Positions 6,701 to 12,081 of a stretch of DNA of 13,320 nucleotides are shown piece after piece (positions within the stretch are counted from its first letter, which is position 1; every line of letters begins with the position of its first letter). The position numbers and the translations under genes are program-made. Below the pieces are notes generated by a model. The model worked only from the letters and a program-made list of their open reading frames with translations. It had not been told where the DNA came from and searched no databases. Origin of the DNA: Nanobdellota archaeon (GTDB taxonomy: Archaea > Nanobdellota > Nanobdellia > Woesearchaeales > UBA12501); NCBI GenBank assembly GCA_018812465.1, contig JAHJCS010000246.1, forward strand, positions 1 to 13,320, in the 5' to 3' direction.

Positions 6701-7610
6701 CAGGATTGTAGTCTCCTGCAAGAGAGATGCATCTGAGAGGATCCACATTCTTGAAGCACATGTCAGACATGCTGTCAAAGCAGCACCCAAAATAATCTTC
6801 TTTCTGCTCAATATAATCACCTGATGTGGGAAGTCCCTGCAAAGCGAACTGGAAAGAATACCCCTCTTTTGACAGGATATATACTCTGTCAGGATAAGGC
6901 CTGTGCTTCTCTATTATCACATCAGCCCCATACTTGACCATCCATTCATCTATGTCAAAATATCCAGATGTGACCTCTTTGTTTATTACTGACTGCGCAA
7001 CAGAGTGGAGCCTTCCAAGAGGATAATCAAGTGTTGACTGATAATCTGATATAGAGATAGCATAATCTCCGAAAGTCATATTGACTGGATAATTGACATG
7101 CACCGAGATATCATTCTTGGCAATATCCACATAGACAGTCATCTCTCCTGCCTGGATATTATCCACAAACCTCTTGAACTCAGAAAGCTTCACACATTTC
7201 TTGATCCTGTTCTTGAACTCATAAGACAGCTCATATTCCATCTGTCCTTTTGTCAGCATTGAGTTTATGCAGCTGTATGAAGGGTCAAGTCCTTCAGCAT
7301 AGCATAGATAATTTATCTTTGACTTGTTGTAATAGAGAAAGCTTGGTTCTGAAGGCCATAATGTGCCTCCCTGCAGCCCTATCTTGATCAGAGGGTCTTT
7401 TGCCTCCTGCTGTATGCATTCCTCTACATAAAGCCTAAATGTGGACTCAAGCTTTGGTCCTGTTAATTCCTCACCTTTGAGCTGCAGAGGGGTTGTGCTT
7501 GATATATAACCCACATAGATAGCAGCAAAGACTATTATCAGCACAACAAGACCTATTATCATGAAAGGAGTGATCTGCCCTTTATTAGAAAACCTCTTTT
7601 TTGGATACAT
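3705..7610 (-). CDS. Giant membrane-anchored Cys-rich surface protein, 1301 aa
   Basis: I chose ATG 7610 because a TATA box at 7633-7641 is centred 27 nt upstream; an upstream in-frame ATG (7658) lies before that box. Residues 4-36 are basic residues, then KGQITPF and one hydrophobic segment (IIGLVVLIIVFAAIYV), which looks like a class III/type IV pilin-like signal with a possible cut between Gly11 and Gln12, though Glu at +5 of classic pilins is absent. No other membrane segment is evident. Residues about 276-480 hold about 25 cysteines (CCFDSMSDMC, CNDC, CLQCDSKSCC), pointing to disulfides outside the cell. The rest is beta-rich with repeated Ig-like segments (residues about 850-1301) bearing paired Cys. 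The function is unknown; a surface or envelope scaffold is the likeliest role. The neighbouring TrmB regulator ends 55 bp upstream. Confidence 0.85.
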   Translation of the reverse strand: MYPKKRFSNKGQITPFMIIGLVVLIIVFAAIYVGYISSTTPLQLKGEELTGPKLESTFRLYVEECIQQEAKDPLIKIGLQGGTLWPSEPSFLYYNKSKINYLCYAEGLDPSYSCINSMLTKGQMEYELSYEFKNRIKKCVKLSEFKRFVDNIQAGEMTVYVDIAKNDISVHVNYPVNMTFGDYAISISDYQSTLDYPLGRLHSVAQSVINKEVTSGYFDIDEWMVKYGADVIIEKHRPYPDRVYILSKEGYSFQFALQGLPTSGDYIEQKEDYFGCCFDSMSDMCFKNVDPLRCISLAGDYNPDVDCSCTASYEPREPCVGAACNDCSSEGRVHGESWCAYDSIVGEGYDYVGTRHYKQSCINGQVIIEDCRDFRQELCSEGFISGKSKAVCRPNRWQTCLQCDSKSCCDDKRFRDCYWDSDLETQGKCIPEVPPGLRFWENEGADICLRGNQKEKCTGLTCPQEWLDSAARYCYSQGDCGNYRNFNDDLTMTGFYETDILKNVNRTAYPEEGLNTNPLSDGTRWKLNLGFERKSSRVVESVQQHFSTLSVFVASLSSFFNQISKISPSAYANPFVSRQKLEIEDFSICNLWMPPEEGDCSLCSYDLVRPCTEYRCKSISEKCQFEIKEGVPLCSKMHIMDFSSPKVDIDIDTISSQYGLERTSLAGYEGFRIIEPVRPHKPFTVGIKTDEETRCSVSLTPRIEGYSLQTVLIGDGVFRTKHNITIRMPPRLVIPETLYESINFASTRSLVDLIYNIKSIMDSISESLGPELEIYGRITGNDFIKQIKPKVEKISSLLTDVRYDVDQVVRGLLTQFDKGGYYLFFDCTDRSGNKNENQVFIQFIVDYGYTDEEAPVIITTDPPNNGKMNPLDETVTLRIYLDEPSECRYDYYDTGFDIMNYSFSCLTGDYGITPIAGGTYECSAEIRTPFADNDIFIICADNPKSIMSHSLRMFTSPAPLIQGIESYSSGFDNANPMDYLTLNESVIGVPAEMLDNLVFGINSSEIRLDLYLGESKSCRYSLQDTDFSSMKGSFDSCIISEDLKKGTYSCSAHFDLEEKDRNNLGNYVLNLDITNRNKTVDVNPERIIIYNDTIDLRFRKNLQGEDSIELDYSTPRIILRINESAKCSFALDNNDQMQAMGCMDYGSHSICSYNADLQESSKLTFECMNLTEPEFLNRTFQFYIKCLDSYAPAQNIPEQSYHYLISKADELKIIEIKPSGVISSSEEEITVRVSEDITQNEIKCGFNDNPYAFLSMEKASHRDFRAILPGLEEDKEYTYYIRCTDKYGGSVMETTTFNLMT

Positions 7611-7632
7611 ACTATTTAAACATCCTAGTTTC

Positions 7633-7641
7633 CTATATAAA
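7633..7641 (-). promoter_or_regulatory. TATA box of the giant surface-protein gene
   Basis: Minus-strand TTTATATAG; its centre is 27 nt before ATG 7610. This placement decides the start codon and shows the gene can be transcribed independently of the regulator gene upstream. Confidence 0.65.
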
Positions 7642-7665
7642 AGTTGTGATGGTTTCATTTTATCT

Positions 7666-8412
7666 TTATTTTAGGGGTTTTGCTTTTCTCCACAGCTCAT
7701 CAAAATATGCTGCCATGTGTTTTGCCATGGATGTGTGCTCAAAGTAGATGTTTGTCCTGTCTTTCCGGTCTTTTGGATTTATAACAGCGATTCTTGCTTC
7801 TTTATCATCCATGATATGGATTCTTATCTCCTCAACATTCAGATATCTGACTTCGCAGCCAATCTTTAAATCCTCTTTTATTAGTTTTAGGGTATCCTTA
7901 TTCAGAAGAGTAGTTATAAATCTGATCTTAACCCCTCTTTTTATTGCATCAACTAACTGGCGGTGCATAGAATAAGAGCGTTCTTCATAAGTGAAGATAT
8001 ATCTTATCTCATTTACTGCATTCTGGATAAAATAATCATTCAGTGCGAACCTTGCTTTGCCTGAGAGCACCTGTATCTTTTCAATAATCTTTTCTTCTCT
8101 AAGAGGCCTGCCAATCTGTTTTATTTCTTTGATGATTTCATCTTTAATGCCTGAAAGATCATCAACTTTCTGTTTGACAAGATTATTGATTGCAATCTCT
8201 GGTTTATTAGCATGGAATATCTGGGGCTTTATGCCCACAATATGGACAAAATCCTTTTCAGAAAGCTTATGTAGGGCCCAGTATACCTTGCCATGAGGCA
8301 CTTTAGAGAGTTTACTTACCTTTCCTCCTGTGATGGGCCCATGCTGCAGAAGAGCCAGGTATGTGCTTATTTCATACTCTGTAAGGCCTAATTCCTTCAG
8401 CTTAGCAATCAT
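7666..8412 (-). CDS. TrmB-family transcriptional regulator, 248 aa
   Basis: Residues 1-75 are the TrmB winged helix-turn-helix: MIAKLKELGLTEYEISTYLALLQHGPITGGKVSKLSKVPHGKVYWAL is the characteristic LxxLGLTxYExxxYxALLxxGxxTxxxIxxxSxVPxxxVYxxL pattern. A coiled linker (KQKVDDLSGIKDEIIKEIKQI) follows, then an alpha/beta effector-like domain (residues about 120-245; YIFTYEERSYS, GVKIRFITTL, EVRYLNVEEIRIHIMDD). The protein is shorter than sugar-sensing TrmB proteins of about 340 aa, so it resembles the shorter TrmB-like proteins whose ligands are mostly unknown. It is encoded divergently from the swivelling-domain gene and upstream of the giant surface-protein gene, both of which are candidate targets. 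An 18-bp inverted repeat lies between its TATA box and ATG, suggesting self-repression. The start fits a leaderless transcript. Confidence 0.88.
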   Translation of the reverse strand: MIAKLKELGLTEYEISTYLALLQHGPITGGKVSKLSKVPHGKVYWALHKLSEKDFVHIVGIKPQIFHANKPEIAINNLVKQKVDDLSGIKDEIIKEIKQIGRPLREEKIIEKIQVLSGKARFALNDYFIQNAVNEIRYIFTYEERSYSMHRQLVDAIKRGVKIRFITTLLNKDTLKLIKEDLKIGCEVRYLNVEEIRIHIMDDKEARIAVINPKDRKDRTNIYFEHTSMAKHMAAYFDELWRKAKPLK

Positions 8413-8430
8413 ACAACCACTTGTAGTTGT
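8413..8430. promoter_or_regulatory. Inverted repeat, probable TrmB operator
   Basis: ACAACCAC-TT-GTAGTTGT pairs 7 of 8 positions between its half-sites. It covers the expected transcription start and ends exactly at the ATG of the regulator gene, a position at which a bound protein would block transcription. TrmB-type proteins often repress their own genes. A half-site-like CCACTACAA (8503-8511) lies just before the divergent gene at 8523. Confidence 0.5.
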
Positions 8431-8436
8431 TACATA

Positions 8437-8446
8437 CTTTTAAATG
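8437..8446 (-). promoter_or_regulatory. TATA box of the TrmB-family gene
   Basis: Minus-strand ATTTAAAAG; centre about 29 nt before ATG 8412. Confidence 0.6.
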
Positions 8447-8489
8447 TTTCTGATATAGATTTAGTTTTGGGATTGGGGGGTTAGGAAAA

Positions 8490-8498
8490 AATATATAA
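8490..8498 (+). promoter_or_regulatory. TATA box of the swivelling-domain gene
   Basis: AATATATAA after the A-run GGAAAAA (BRE-like); centre about 28 nt before ATG 8523, so the mRNA is predicted to be leaderless. Confidence 0.65.
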
Positions 8499-8522
8499 GC
8501 AGCCACTACAAAAGGGACTTTT

Positions 8523-9575
8523 ATGGCAAAGTATGAAGAGTACGCAAAAGAAGATTGGATTCAGAGTTATGCGGGCAAATGGGGTTTCCTTAGCAGCTCA
8601 TTCTTTGGATATTTCCATACAAAGTTATTCAAGGAATATCTTGGTTTTGGGCCTAAGACAGTCATAATGATAATAAGGAAGGGGTTCAGCAAAGGCAACT
8701 TCAAGAAGAAAGAGCTTGAGGGAGTCTCAAAGAAACTTGCAGGAATCCTGATAAAAGACAAGAAGACATCGGATGAATGGAGTTCAAGACTCAAGAAAAA
8801 TGCAGACAAGTTCAGAAAGTTTATGGAAAAAGAGAAAGGAAAGGCGATGTCTTCAGATAAACTAGATCAGTTTGAAAAAGTATACAGTGATTATTATGTG
8901 ATACACAGATGCGTGAAGCAGGTTCCTGACCAGCTGCCACCAGACCTGCTTGATGAACTGCTTCCTGTTCTTGAGAAGGCAAGACTTTATTCAGAGAGTG
9001 TTTTTGATTTGTTTGAGGAATTTATCTATTCATTTGCAGATGCAGTGGCCAAGAATACCGGATACACAAAAGAGCAGATTACCAGCATAACAAGAGAAGA
9101 GTACTGGGAGTATCTCAAGTCAGGCTCTCTTCCTGACAAGAAACTGCTTGAACAAAGATATGAGAAGACTGCAATGATATTCAAGAATGGGATTCCTGAG
9201 ATAATACTGGGCGATGAAGTTGACGAACTGGAGACTTCTCTTCTTGGGTCTTTTGAAGGAGTACTTAAAGGCAAATCAGCTTATCCAGGAAAAGTCAAAG
9301 GAACTGTTAGGTTGATATTGGATCCTAATAGGGTAGGGAATTTCAAGAAAGGAGACATCCTAGTCACAGGCATGACAAGGCCAGAATACCTTCCCCTCAT
9401 GGAAAAAGCAGGAGCAGTTGTGACAGACGCAGGAGGCATACTCTGCCATGCAGCCATTGTCGCGAGAGAGCTTAAGATTCCTACAGTGATAGGCACAGAG
9501 AAAGCCACAAAGGTCTTCAAAGACGGCGATAAGGTGCTTGTGGACGCTGATAAAGGCATTATAACAAAGAGTTAG
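8523..9575 (+). CDS. Protein with PEP-utilising phosphohistidine (swivelling) domain, 350 aa
   Basis: Residues about 250-350 are the mobile phosphohistidine domain of PEP synthase and pyruvate phosphate dikinase: YPGKVKGTVRLI, GDILVTGMTRPEYLPLM, then TDAGGILCHAAIVARELKIP, with His309 as the predicted phosphorylated residue. In the full enzymes this domain carries phosphate between an ATP-grasp domain and a PEP/pyruvate-binding barrel. Both are missing here. Residues 1-245 are instead helical and charged, with no ATP-grasp motif that I can see (KWGFLSSSFFGYFHTKLF; PPDLLDELLPVLEKARL). The protein may be a phosphocarrier working with partners encoded elsewhere, or the N-terminal half may be a new catalytic or binding module. 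It is divergent from the TrmB-family gene across 110 bp containing a candidate operator, so it may be that regulator's target. Confidence 0.85.
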   Translation: MAKYEEYAKEDWIQSYAGKWGFLSSSFFGYFHTKLFKEYLGFGPKTVIMIIRKGFSKGNFKKKELEGVSKKLAGILIKDKKTSDEWSSRLKKNADKFRKFMEKEKGKAMSSDKLDQFEKVYSDYYVIHRCVKQVPDQLPPDLLDELLPVLEKARLYSESVFDLFEEFIYSFADAVAKNTGYTKEQITSITREEYWEYLKSGSLPDKKLLEQRYEKTAMIFKNGIPEIILGDEVDELETSLLGSFEGVLKGKSAYPGKVKGTVRLILDPNRVGNFKKGDILVTGMTRPEYLPLMEKAGAVVTDAGGILCHAAIVARELKIPTVIGTEKATKVFKDGDKVLVDADKGIITKS

Positions 9576-9597
9576 TGTTCTTGAACATATTTTTATA
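9576..9597 (+). terminator. Palindrome and T-run after the swivelling-domain gene
   Basis: TGTTCTTGAACA directly follows the stop codon and is followed by ATATTTTTATATATA. The T-run is enough for archaeal termination; the palindrome is too tight to be a strong RNA hairpin and could be a protein site. Confidence 0.35.
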
Positions 9598-9631
9598 TAT
9601 AATTCATATATAAAACACTAATACCGAAACG

Positions 9632-9640
9632 TTTATAAAT
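9632..9640 (+). promoter_or_regulatory. 5S rRNA promoter (BRE and TATA box)
   Basis: CGAAACG followed by TTTATAAAT. The box centre is 27 nt before 9663, the predicted first base of 5S. The 5S gene therefore has its own promoter and is not part of a 16S-23S operon here. Confidence 0.8.
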
Positions 9641-9662
9641 AACCTCTTATCCAGATACTCTT

Positions 9663-9776
9663 GAACGGCCATAGTGGTGTGGTTTACCTGTACCCATTCC
9701 GAACACAGCAGTCAAGCATGCCAACGTTCTCGGTAGTACTGCACTTCTGTGCGGGAAGCCGAGGAAGCTGTTCACC
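9663..9776 (+). rRNA. rrf: 5S ribosomal RNA
   Basis: The core TACCCATTCCGAACACAG and the later GGTAGTACTG are 5S signatures. The terminal helix pairs GAACGGC (9663-9669) with GCTGTTC (9767-9773). The length of about 114 nt is slightly short for 5S. It is a stand-alone gene with no 16S or 23S in the window. A 21-bp repeat of its 3' end (9758-9778) recurs at 9894-9914, so there are two possible 3' ends. The first copy is not followed by a T-run and the second is. The 3' end given here is that of the first, contiguous copy; a few bases either way are uncertain. Confidence 0.92.
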
Positions 9777-9778
9777 TT

Positions 9779-9893
9779 ATATTTCTAGTAAGAGTATATT
9801 GATTTTAAATTTGAATCTTGCTAGCATCACATGGAGAGGGATTGAGCGAAGCGAAATCCCTCACTAATCTATGTGTGCACGGAGTAAAGCCGT
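9779..9893 (+). mobile_element. Hairpin insert A, behind 5S rRNA
   Basis: 115 bp of non-coding DNA made of three stems in series. First, CTAGTAAGA/TCTTGCTAG (9785-9793, 9816-9824, one G-U pair). Second, GCATCACAT/ATGTGTGC (9824-9832, 9871-9878, one bulge) enclosing GAGGGATT/AATCCCTC (9836-9843, 9855-9862) with loop GAGCGAAGCGA. Third, GCACGG/CCGTGC (9877-9882, 9890-9895), which touches the second copy of the 5S 3' end. It shares CATGGAG and CACTAATCT with insert C and GTGTGCACGGAG with insert B at the tRNA-Ser locus. The structure and the shared sequence are seen directly; mobility is inferred from occurrence at two unrelated RNA genes. Confidence 0.6.
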
Positions 9894-9914
9894 GCCGAGG
9901 AAGCTGTTCACCTT
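9894..9914 (+). repeat. Second copy of the 5S rRNA 3' end (21 bp)
   Basis: Identical to 9758-9778, 136 bp upstream. It includes the 3' strand of the terminal helix (GCTGTTC), which could pair with the 5S 5' end as well as the first copy can. The adjoining T-run suggests this was the original gene end before the insert arrived. Confidence 0.92.
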
Positions 9915-9918
9915 TTTT
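9913..9918 (+). terminator. T-run terminator behind outer 5S end
   Basis: Six T residues directly after GTTCACC. The inner 5S end is followed by TTATATTTC and has no equivalent run, so most transcripts probably cross insert A before ending here. Confidence 0.55.
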
Positions 9919-10002
9919 CAATAATTCTCTGAGATATCTTGAATATAATGATAGAATTATGGAGTTCTCATTCTTATCAGATTCTAAGAATCAATATTAT
10001 TC

Positions 10003-10530
10003 CTAATAATAGAATTCAATGGGCATTTCTTTTCCAGGCTTTGTCTTTACCACAACTTTCTGTCTTGATTGCAGATATTCTGCAAGATTGAACCCTCTTG
10101 CCAGGCTAAGTACCTTGGCAGGAAGCTTGTTAAGACCAGGATTCTTTTCCAGTATGCCATCCAGGGTTTGGTATCCCTCCTCAAGCATATCTCCGAGAGC
10201 AGAAGCAGGCTCGATATCCTTTGTCCTGCCGAAGTATCTTTTTAGGGTTTTGAGACCTGAAGTATAAAGAAAAGAAGTACCATTAGTGTTGAATAGGATA
10301 GGCTTAACAGCCCATATTGACCCATGCCTCACTCTTGCATTCATCTGCCTTAGAACTCCCGGATCTTCTGGGCCTCCAAGAAATACATAAGCAACAGTGT
10401 CAAAACAGTATCTTGGGTTCATCCTTTTAGGGTCAACTACCCATATCTGCGCATCAGGAGATCCTTGAGATCTTGCAGCATATACTCTCTGCGCTTCAAC
10501 AACCCCCTCAAATTTCACTGGATATATCAA
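10003..10530 (-). CDS. Conserved-looking protein of unknown function, 175 aa
   Basis: I do not recognise the family. The start is probably TTG 10530: AGTGA, an SD-like match, lies 6 nt upstream. A GTG at 10518 is the alternative. The protein appears soluble, with no signal or membrane segment. The N-terminal half is strand-rich (PDAQIWVVDP, CFDTVAYVFLGGPED, SIWAVKPILFNTNGTSFLYTSG); a helical part follows (residues about 90-155; LKTLKRYFG, ALGDMLEEGYQTLDGIL, NLAEYLQSRQ) and a short strand tail (KVVVKTKPGKEMPIEFYY). It follows the NFACT gene in the same direction after 52 bp but has its own AT-rich box (ATTTAAATATTA, about 10571-10582), so linkage to that operon is uncertain. It converges on the 5S/insert A region. 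Confidence 0.75.
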   Translation of the reverse strand: MIYPVKFEGVVEAQRVYAARSQGSPDAQIWVVDPKRMNPRYCFDTVAYVFLGGPEDPGVLRQMNARVRHGSIWAVKPILFNTNGTSFLYTSGLKTLKRYFGRTKDIEPASALGDMLEEGYQTLDGILEKNPGLNKLPAKVLSLARGFNLAEYLQSRQKVVVKTKPGKEMPIEFYY

Positions 10531-10570
10531 TTTAAGTCACTTTTTGTAATAAACTGGGAATAATAAGTGA

Positions 10571-10582
10571 TAATATTTAAAT
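10571..10582 (-). promoter_or_regulatory. Possible TATA box of the 175-aa gene
   Basis: Minus-strand TTAAATATTA overlaps the stop of the NFACT gene. A start about 27 nt downstream (about 10549) leaves a short leader that contains the SD-like AGTGA. Confidence 0.4.
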
Positions 10583-11698
10583 TTATTCAATGTCAATCAT
10601 AACCTTTCCTTCCTTCTCATTTATCTCTTTTATCACTTTGTGACCTTTAAGCTTTTCCTTGATCTCTTTCCAGCTGTACTTCTTGCTTGCTTTGCCAAGC
10701 TCATCAAGGATATCCTTGATCTCTGAGTATCTTTCATAGATGAACTCGCCTTTTCTCTGGTCCTCTTCTGCGCTGTTCTTCTGTTTGAATATGTTCTTCT
10801 CCTGCATCTCTATTGATTTCTTTATCTTATCAAGTTCCTTGTTGACTGTCTTCTGCTTCTGTTCCTTGTCTTTGACTATCTGATGGCCAGTTATCACAGA
10901 ATCAAGGGCTTGATTATATGTTTCAGCTTTCTTCTGACCATATGATTTATATCCCTCAAGAGAGAAAGGCACTATGTCTATCACATCATTGTCTTTCATC
11001 ACAATCCGTGGATCTGGCTTGTTCTCAAGAAGCTTCCTGAGTGAAGAATATATTTTTTTGCCAGAGACTTCTTTAGGTTTTTTGTCCTTGTCTGTGCTGC
11101 TCTGTATGCATAGCTCCTCTGAGTATATGCCGCCGAGCCTGATATCAAGTGCAAGAGCCTTGACTATTGATTCCTGCTCTGAATTCTTTAGCAATGCACA
11201 GAACTCATCTTCTCCTATCTCAAAGAGATTGTGCTCTTGATTTGGAAACAGATACTTCTGGCCTGATTTTATCTCCCTGTCCTTGAAAGCCTGTATGTTC
11301 AGAGGAGAAAGTATCTTGTCATTCTGCACAAGTATTGTGTTGCCTGATCCGAACAGCTCTATGATGAGATTGAATTTGGATTCTTTGGTCTCTAGCTGGA
11401 TCTGGATTATCCTTTCTGAGCCAAGCTGACTGATGTTCTTGAGAATTGCATTGGAGAGCTTTTTTCTTAGGTAAGTGCAGAAACCATAAGGGTTCTGAGG
11501 ATTCTCTGGCTTATGCTCTGTGAAGTACATGAACTTGCCCTGTATCCTTAGAAGTCTCTTGCCTGCTCCGGTCTTATGGATCTGGAGGATTATGATATCA
11601 TTTTCTGGCTGGTATATCTTGTCAATCTTGCTATCTTCAATGCATTTAAGCTCGTCTACAAGATATCTGACTTCTATAGCAGAGAATTCTTTTTTCAT
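10583..11698 (-). CDS. NFACT-family protein (RqcH/Rqc2/NEMF), N-terminal half only, 371 aa
   Basis: The start is ATG 11698 (MKKEFSAIEVRYLVDEL), 1 nt after the upstream stop; a longer frame from 11758 would overlap that gene. Residues 1-190 are the NFACT-N domain: SAIEVRYLVDELK, YGFCTYLRKKLSNAI, then QLGSERIIQIQL and FGSGNTILV. Residues 195-235 could be the HhH region, and 270-345 are a long charged coiled coil (KEQKQKTVNKELDKIKKSIE). The family binds 60S/50S-type subunits carrying stalled peptidyl-tRNA and recruits tRNA for tailing. Full-length members have over 550 residues and continue into NFACT-R (DUF814). This one stops after KVMIDIE, and the next downstream gene is unrelated, so NFACT-R is lost or encoded elsewhere. 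Two acids needed for tailing in yeast Rqc2 (Asp9, Asp98) align with Glu9 and Glu95. Confidence 0.86.
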   Translation of the reverse strand: MKKEFSAIEVRYLVDELKCIEDSKIDKIYQPENDIIILQIHKTGAGKRLLRIQGKFMYFTEHKPENPQNPYGFCTYLRKKLSNAILKNISQLGSERIIQIQLETKESKFNLIIELFGSGNTILVQNDKILSPLNIQAFKDREIKSGQKYLFPNQEHNLFEIGEDEFCALLKNSEQESIVKALALDIRLGGIYSEELCIQSSTDKDKKPKEVSGKKIYSSLRKLLENKPDPRIVMKDNDVIDIVPFSLEGYKSYGQKKAETYNQALDSVITGHQIVKDKEQKQKTVNKELDKIKKSIEMQEKNIFKQKNSAEEDQRKGEFIYERYSEIKDILDELGKASKKYSWKEIKEKLKGHKVIKEINEKEGKVMIDIE

Positions 11699-11699
11699 C

Positions 11700-12080
11700 T
11701 TAACCACACACCTTATTATCCATTGTGAATCCGCATACCTGTTCCTTGAAATGCGCAAGATCAGCGTAACCGCTTATGAGCACAGAACCATCATGCATTA
11801 TGATGTATCCAACCATCAATGATTGTTCATATCTCATACTGCTGAAGTCAATACTTACTTCTTCAGAATAAGCCTTGAGGGACTCCTCAGCCCTAACACA
11901 TGAATTATCACACATATCTGGCTTCAGGAATATGATCTGCACTTGCTTTGCTTTGCTGCTCCCACAAGGGTATTGGCTCAAGAGAATGGCAAATAGAATA
12001 GAGATTAATAAAAGAAATAATAATACTGCTGCCAATGCCTTGTGGGTATAGCAGGAATCATGCCTCTTTTTCTTGACCAT
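11700..12080 (-). CDS. Small membrane-anchored thioredoxin-like protein, 126 aa
   Basis: Residues 1-13 are basic, residues 14-36 form one membrane helix (ALAAVLLFLLLISILFAILL), and the remainder (residues 37-126) would face outside. The outer part starts with a strand (KQVQIIFLKPD) then MCDNSCVRAEESLKAY, placing a CxxxC pair at the start of a helix, as in thioredoxin-fold proteins (which normally have CxxC). GYIIMHDGSVLISGYAD fits the next strands, and two further Cys are near the end (QVCGF, KVCG). It is probably a degenerate extracytoplasmic thiol protein or metal-binding protein; the family is not certain. It lies 1 nt after the SurA-thioredoxin fusion and 1 nt before the NFACT gene, so translation of the three is probably coupled. 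Confidence 0.75.
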   Translation of the reverse strand: MVKKKRHDSCYTHKALAAVLLFLLLISILFAILLSQYPCGSSKAKQVQIIFLKPDMCDNSCVRAEESLKAYSEEVSIDFSSMRYEQSLMVGYIIMHDGSVLISGYADLAHFKEQVCGFTMDNKVCG

Positions 12081-12081
12081 T

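Noticed and set aside
6578..6820. 80-codon minus-strand frame within the Cys-rich region
   Set aside because: Overlaps the large gene in another frame; no signal or family evidence of its own.
7611..7658. Start of the giant surface protein at ATG 7658
   Set aside because: A TATA box at 7633-7641 lies within that extension and is spaced for a transcript beginning at ATG 7610; the pilin-like signal is also more normal in length from 7610.
9779..9920. C/D box sRNA behind 5S
   Set aside because: No convincing RTGATGA box C with CTGA box D pair at the proper spacing.
9661..10006. Short plus-strand open frames over 5S and insert A
   Set aside because: They lie on the 5S gene and its structured insert; the composition is that of RNA and hairpins, not protein.
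11699..11758. N-terminal extension of the NFACT protein to 11758
   Set aside because: It would overlap the upstream gene by 59 bp; MKKEFSAIE at 11698 aligns with the family's N-terminus.
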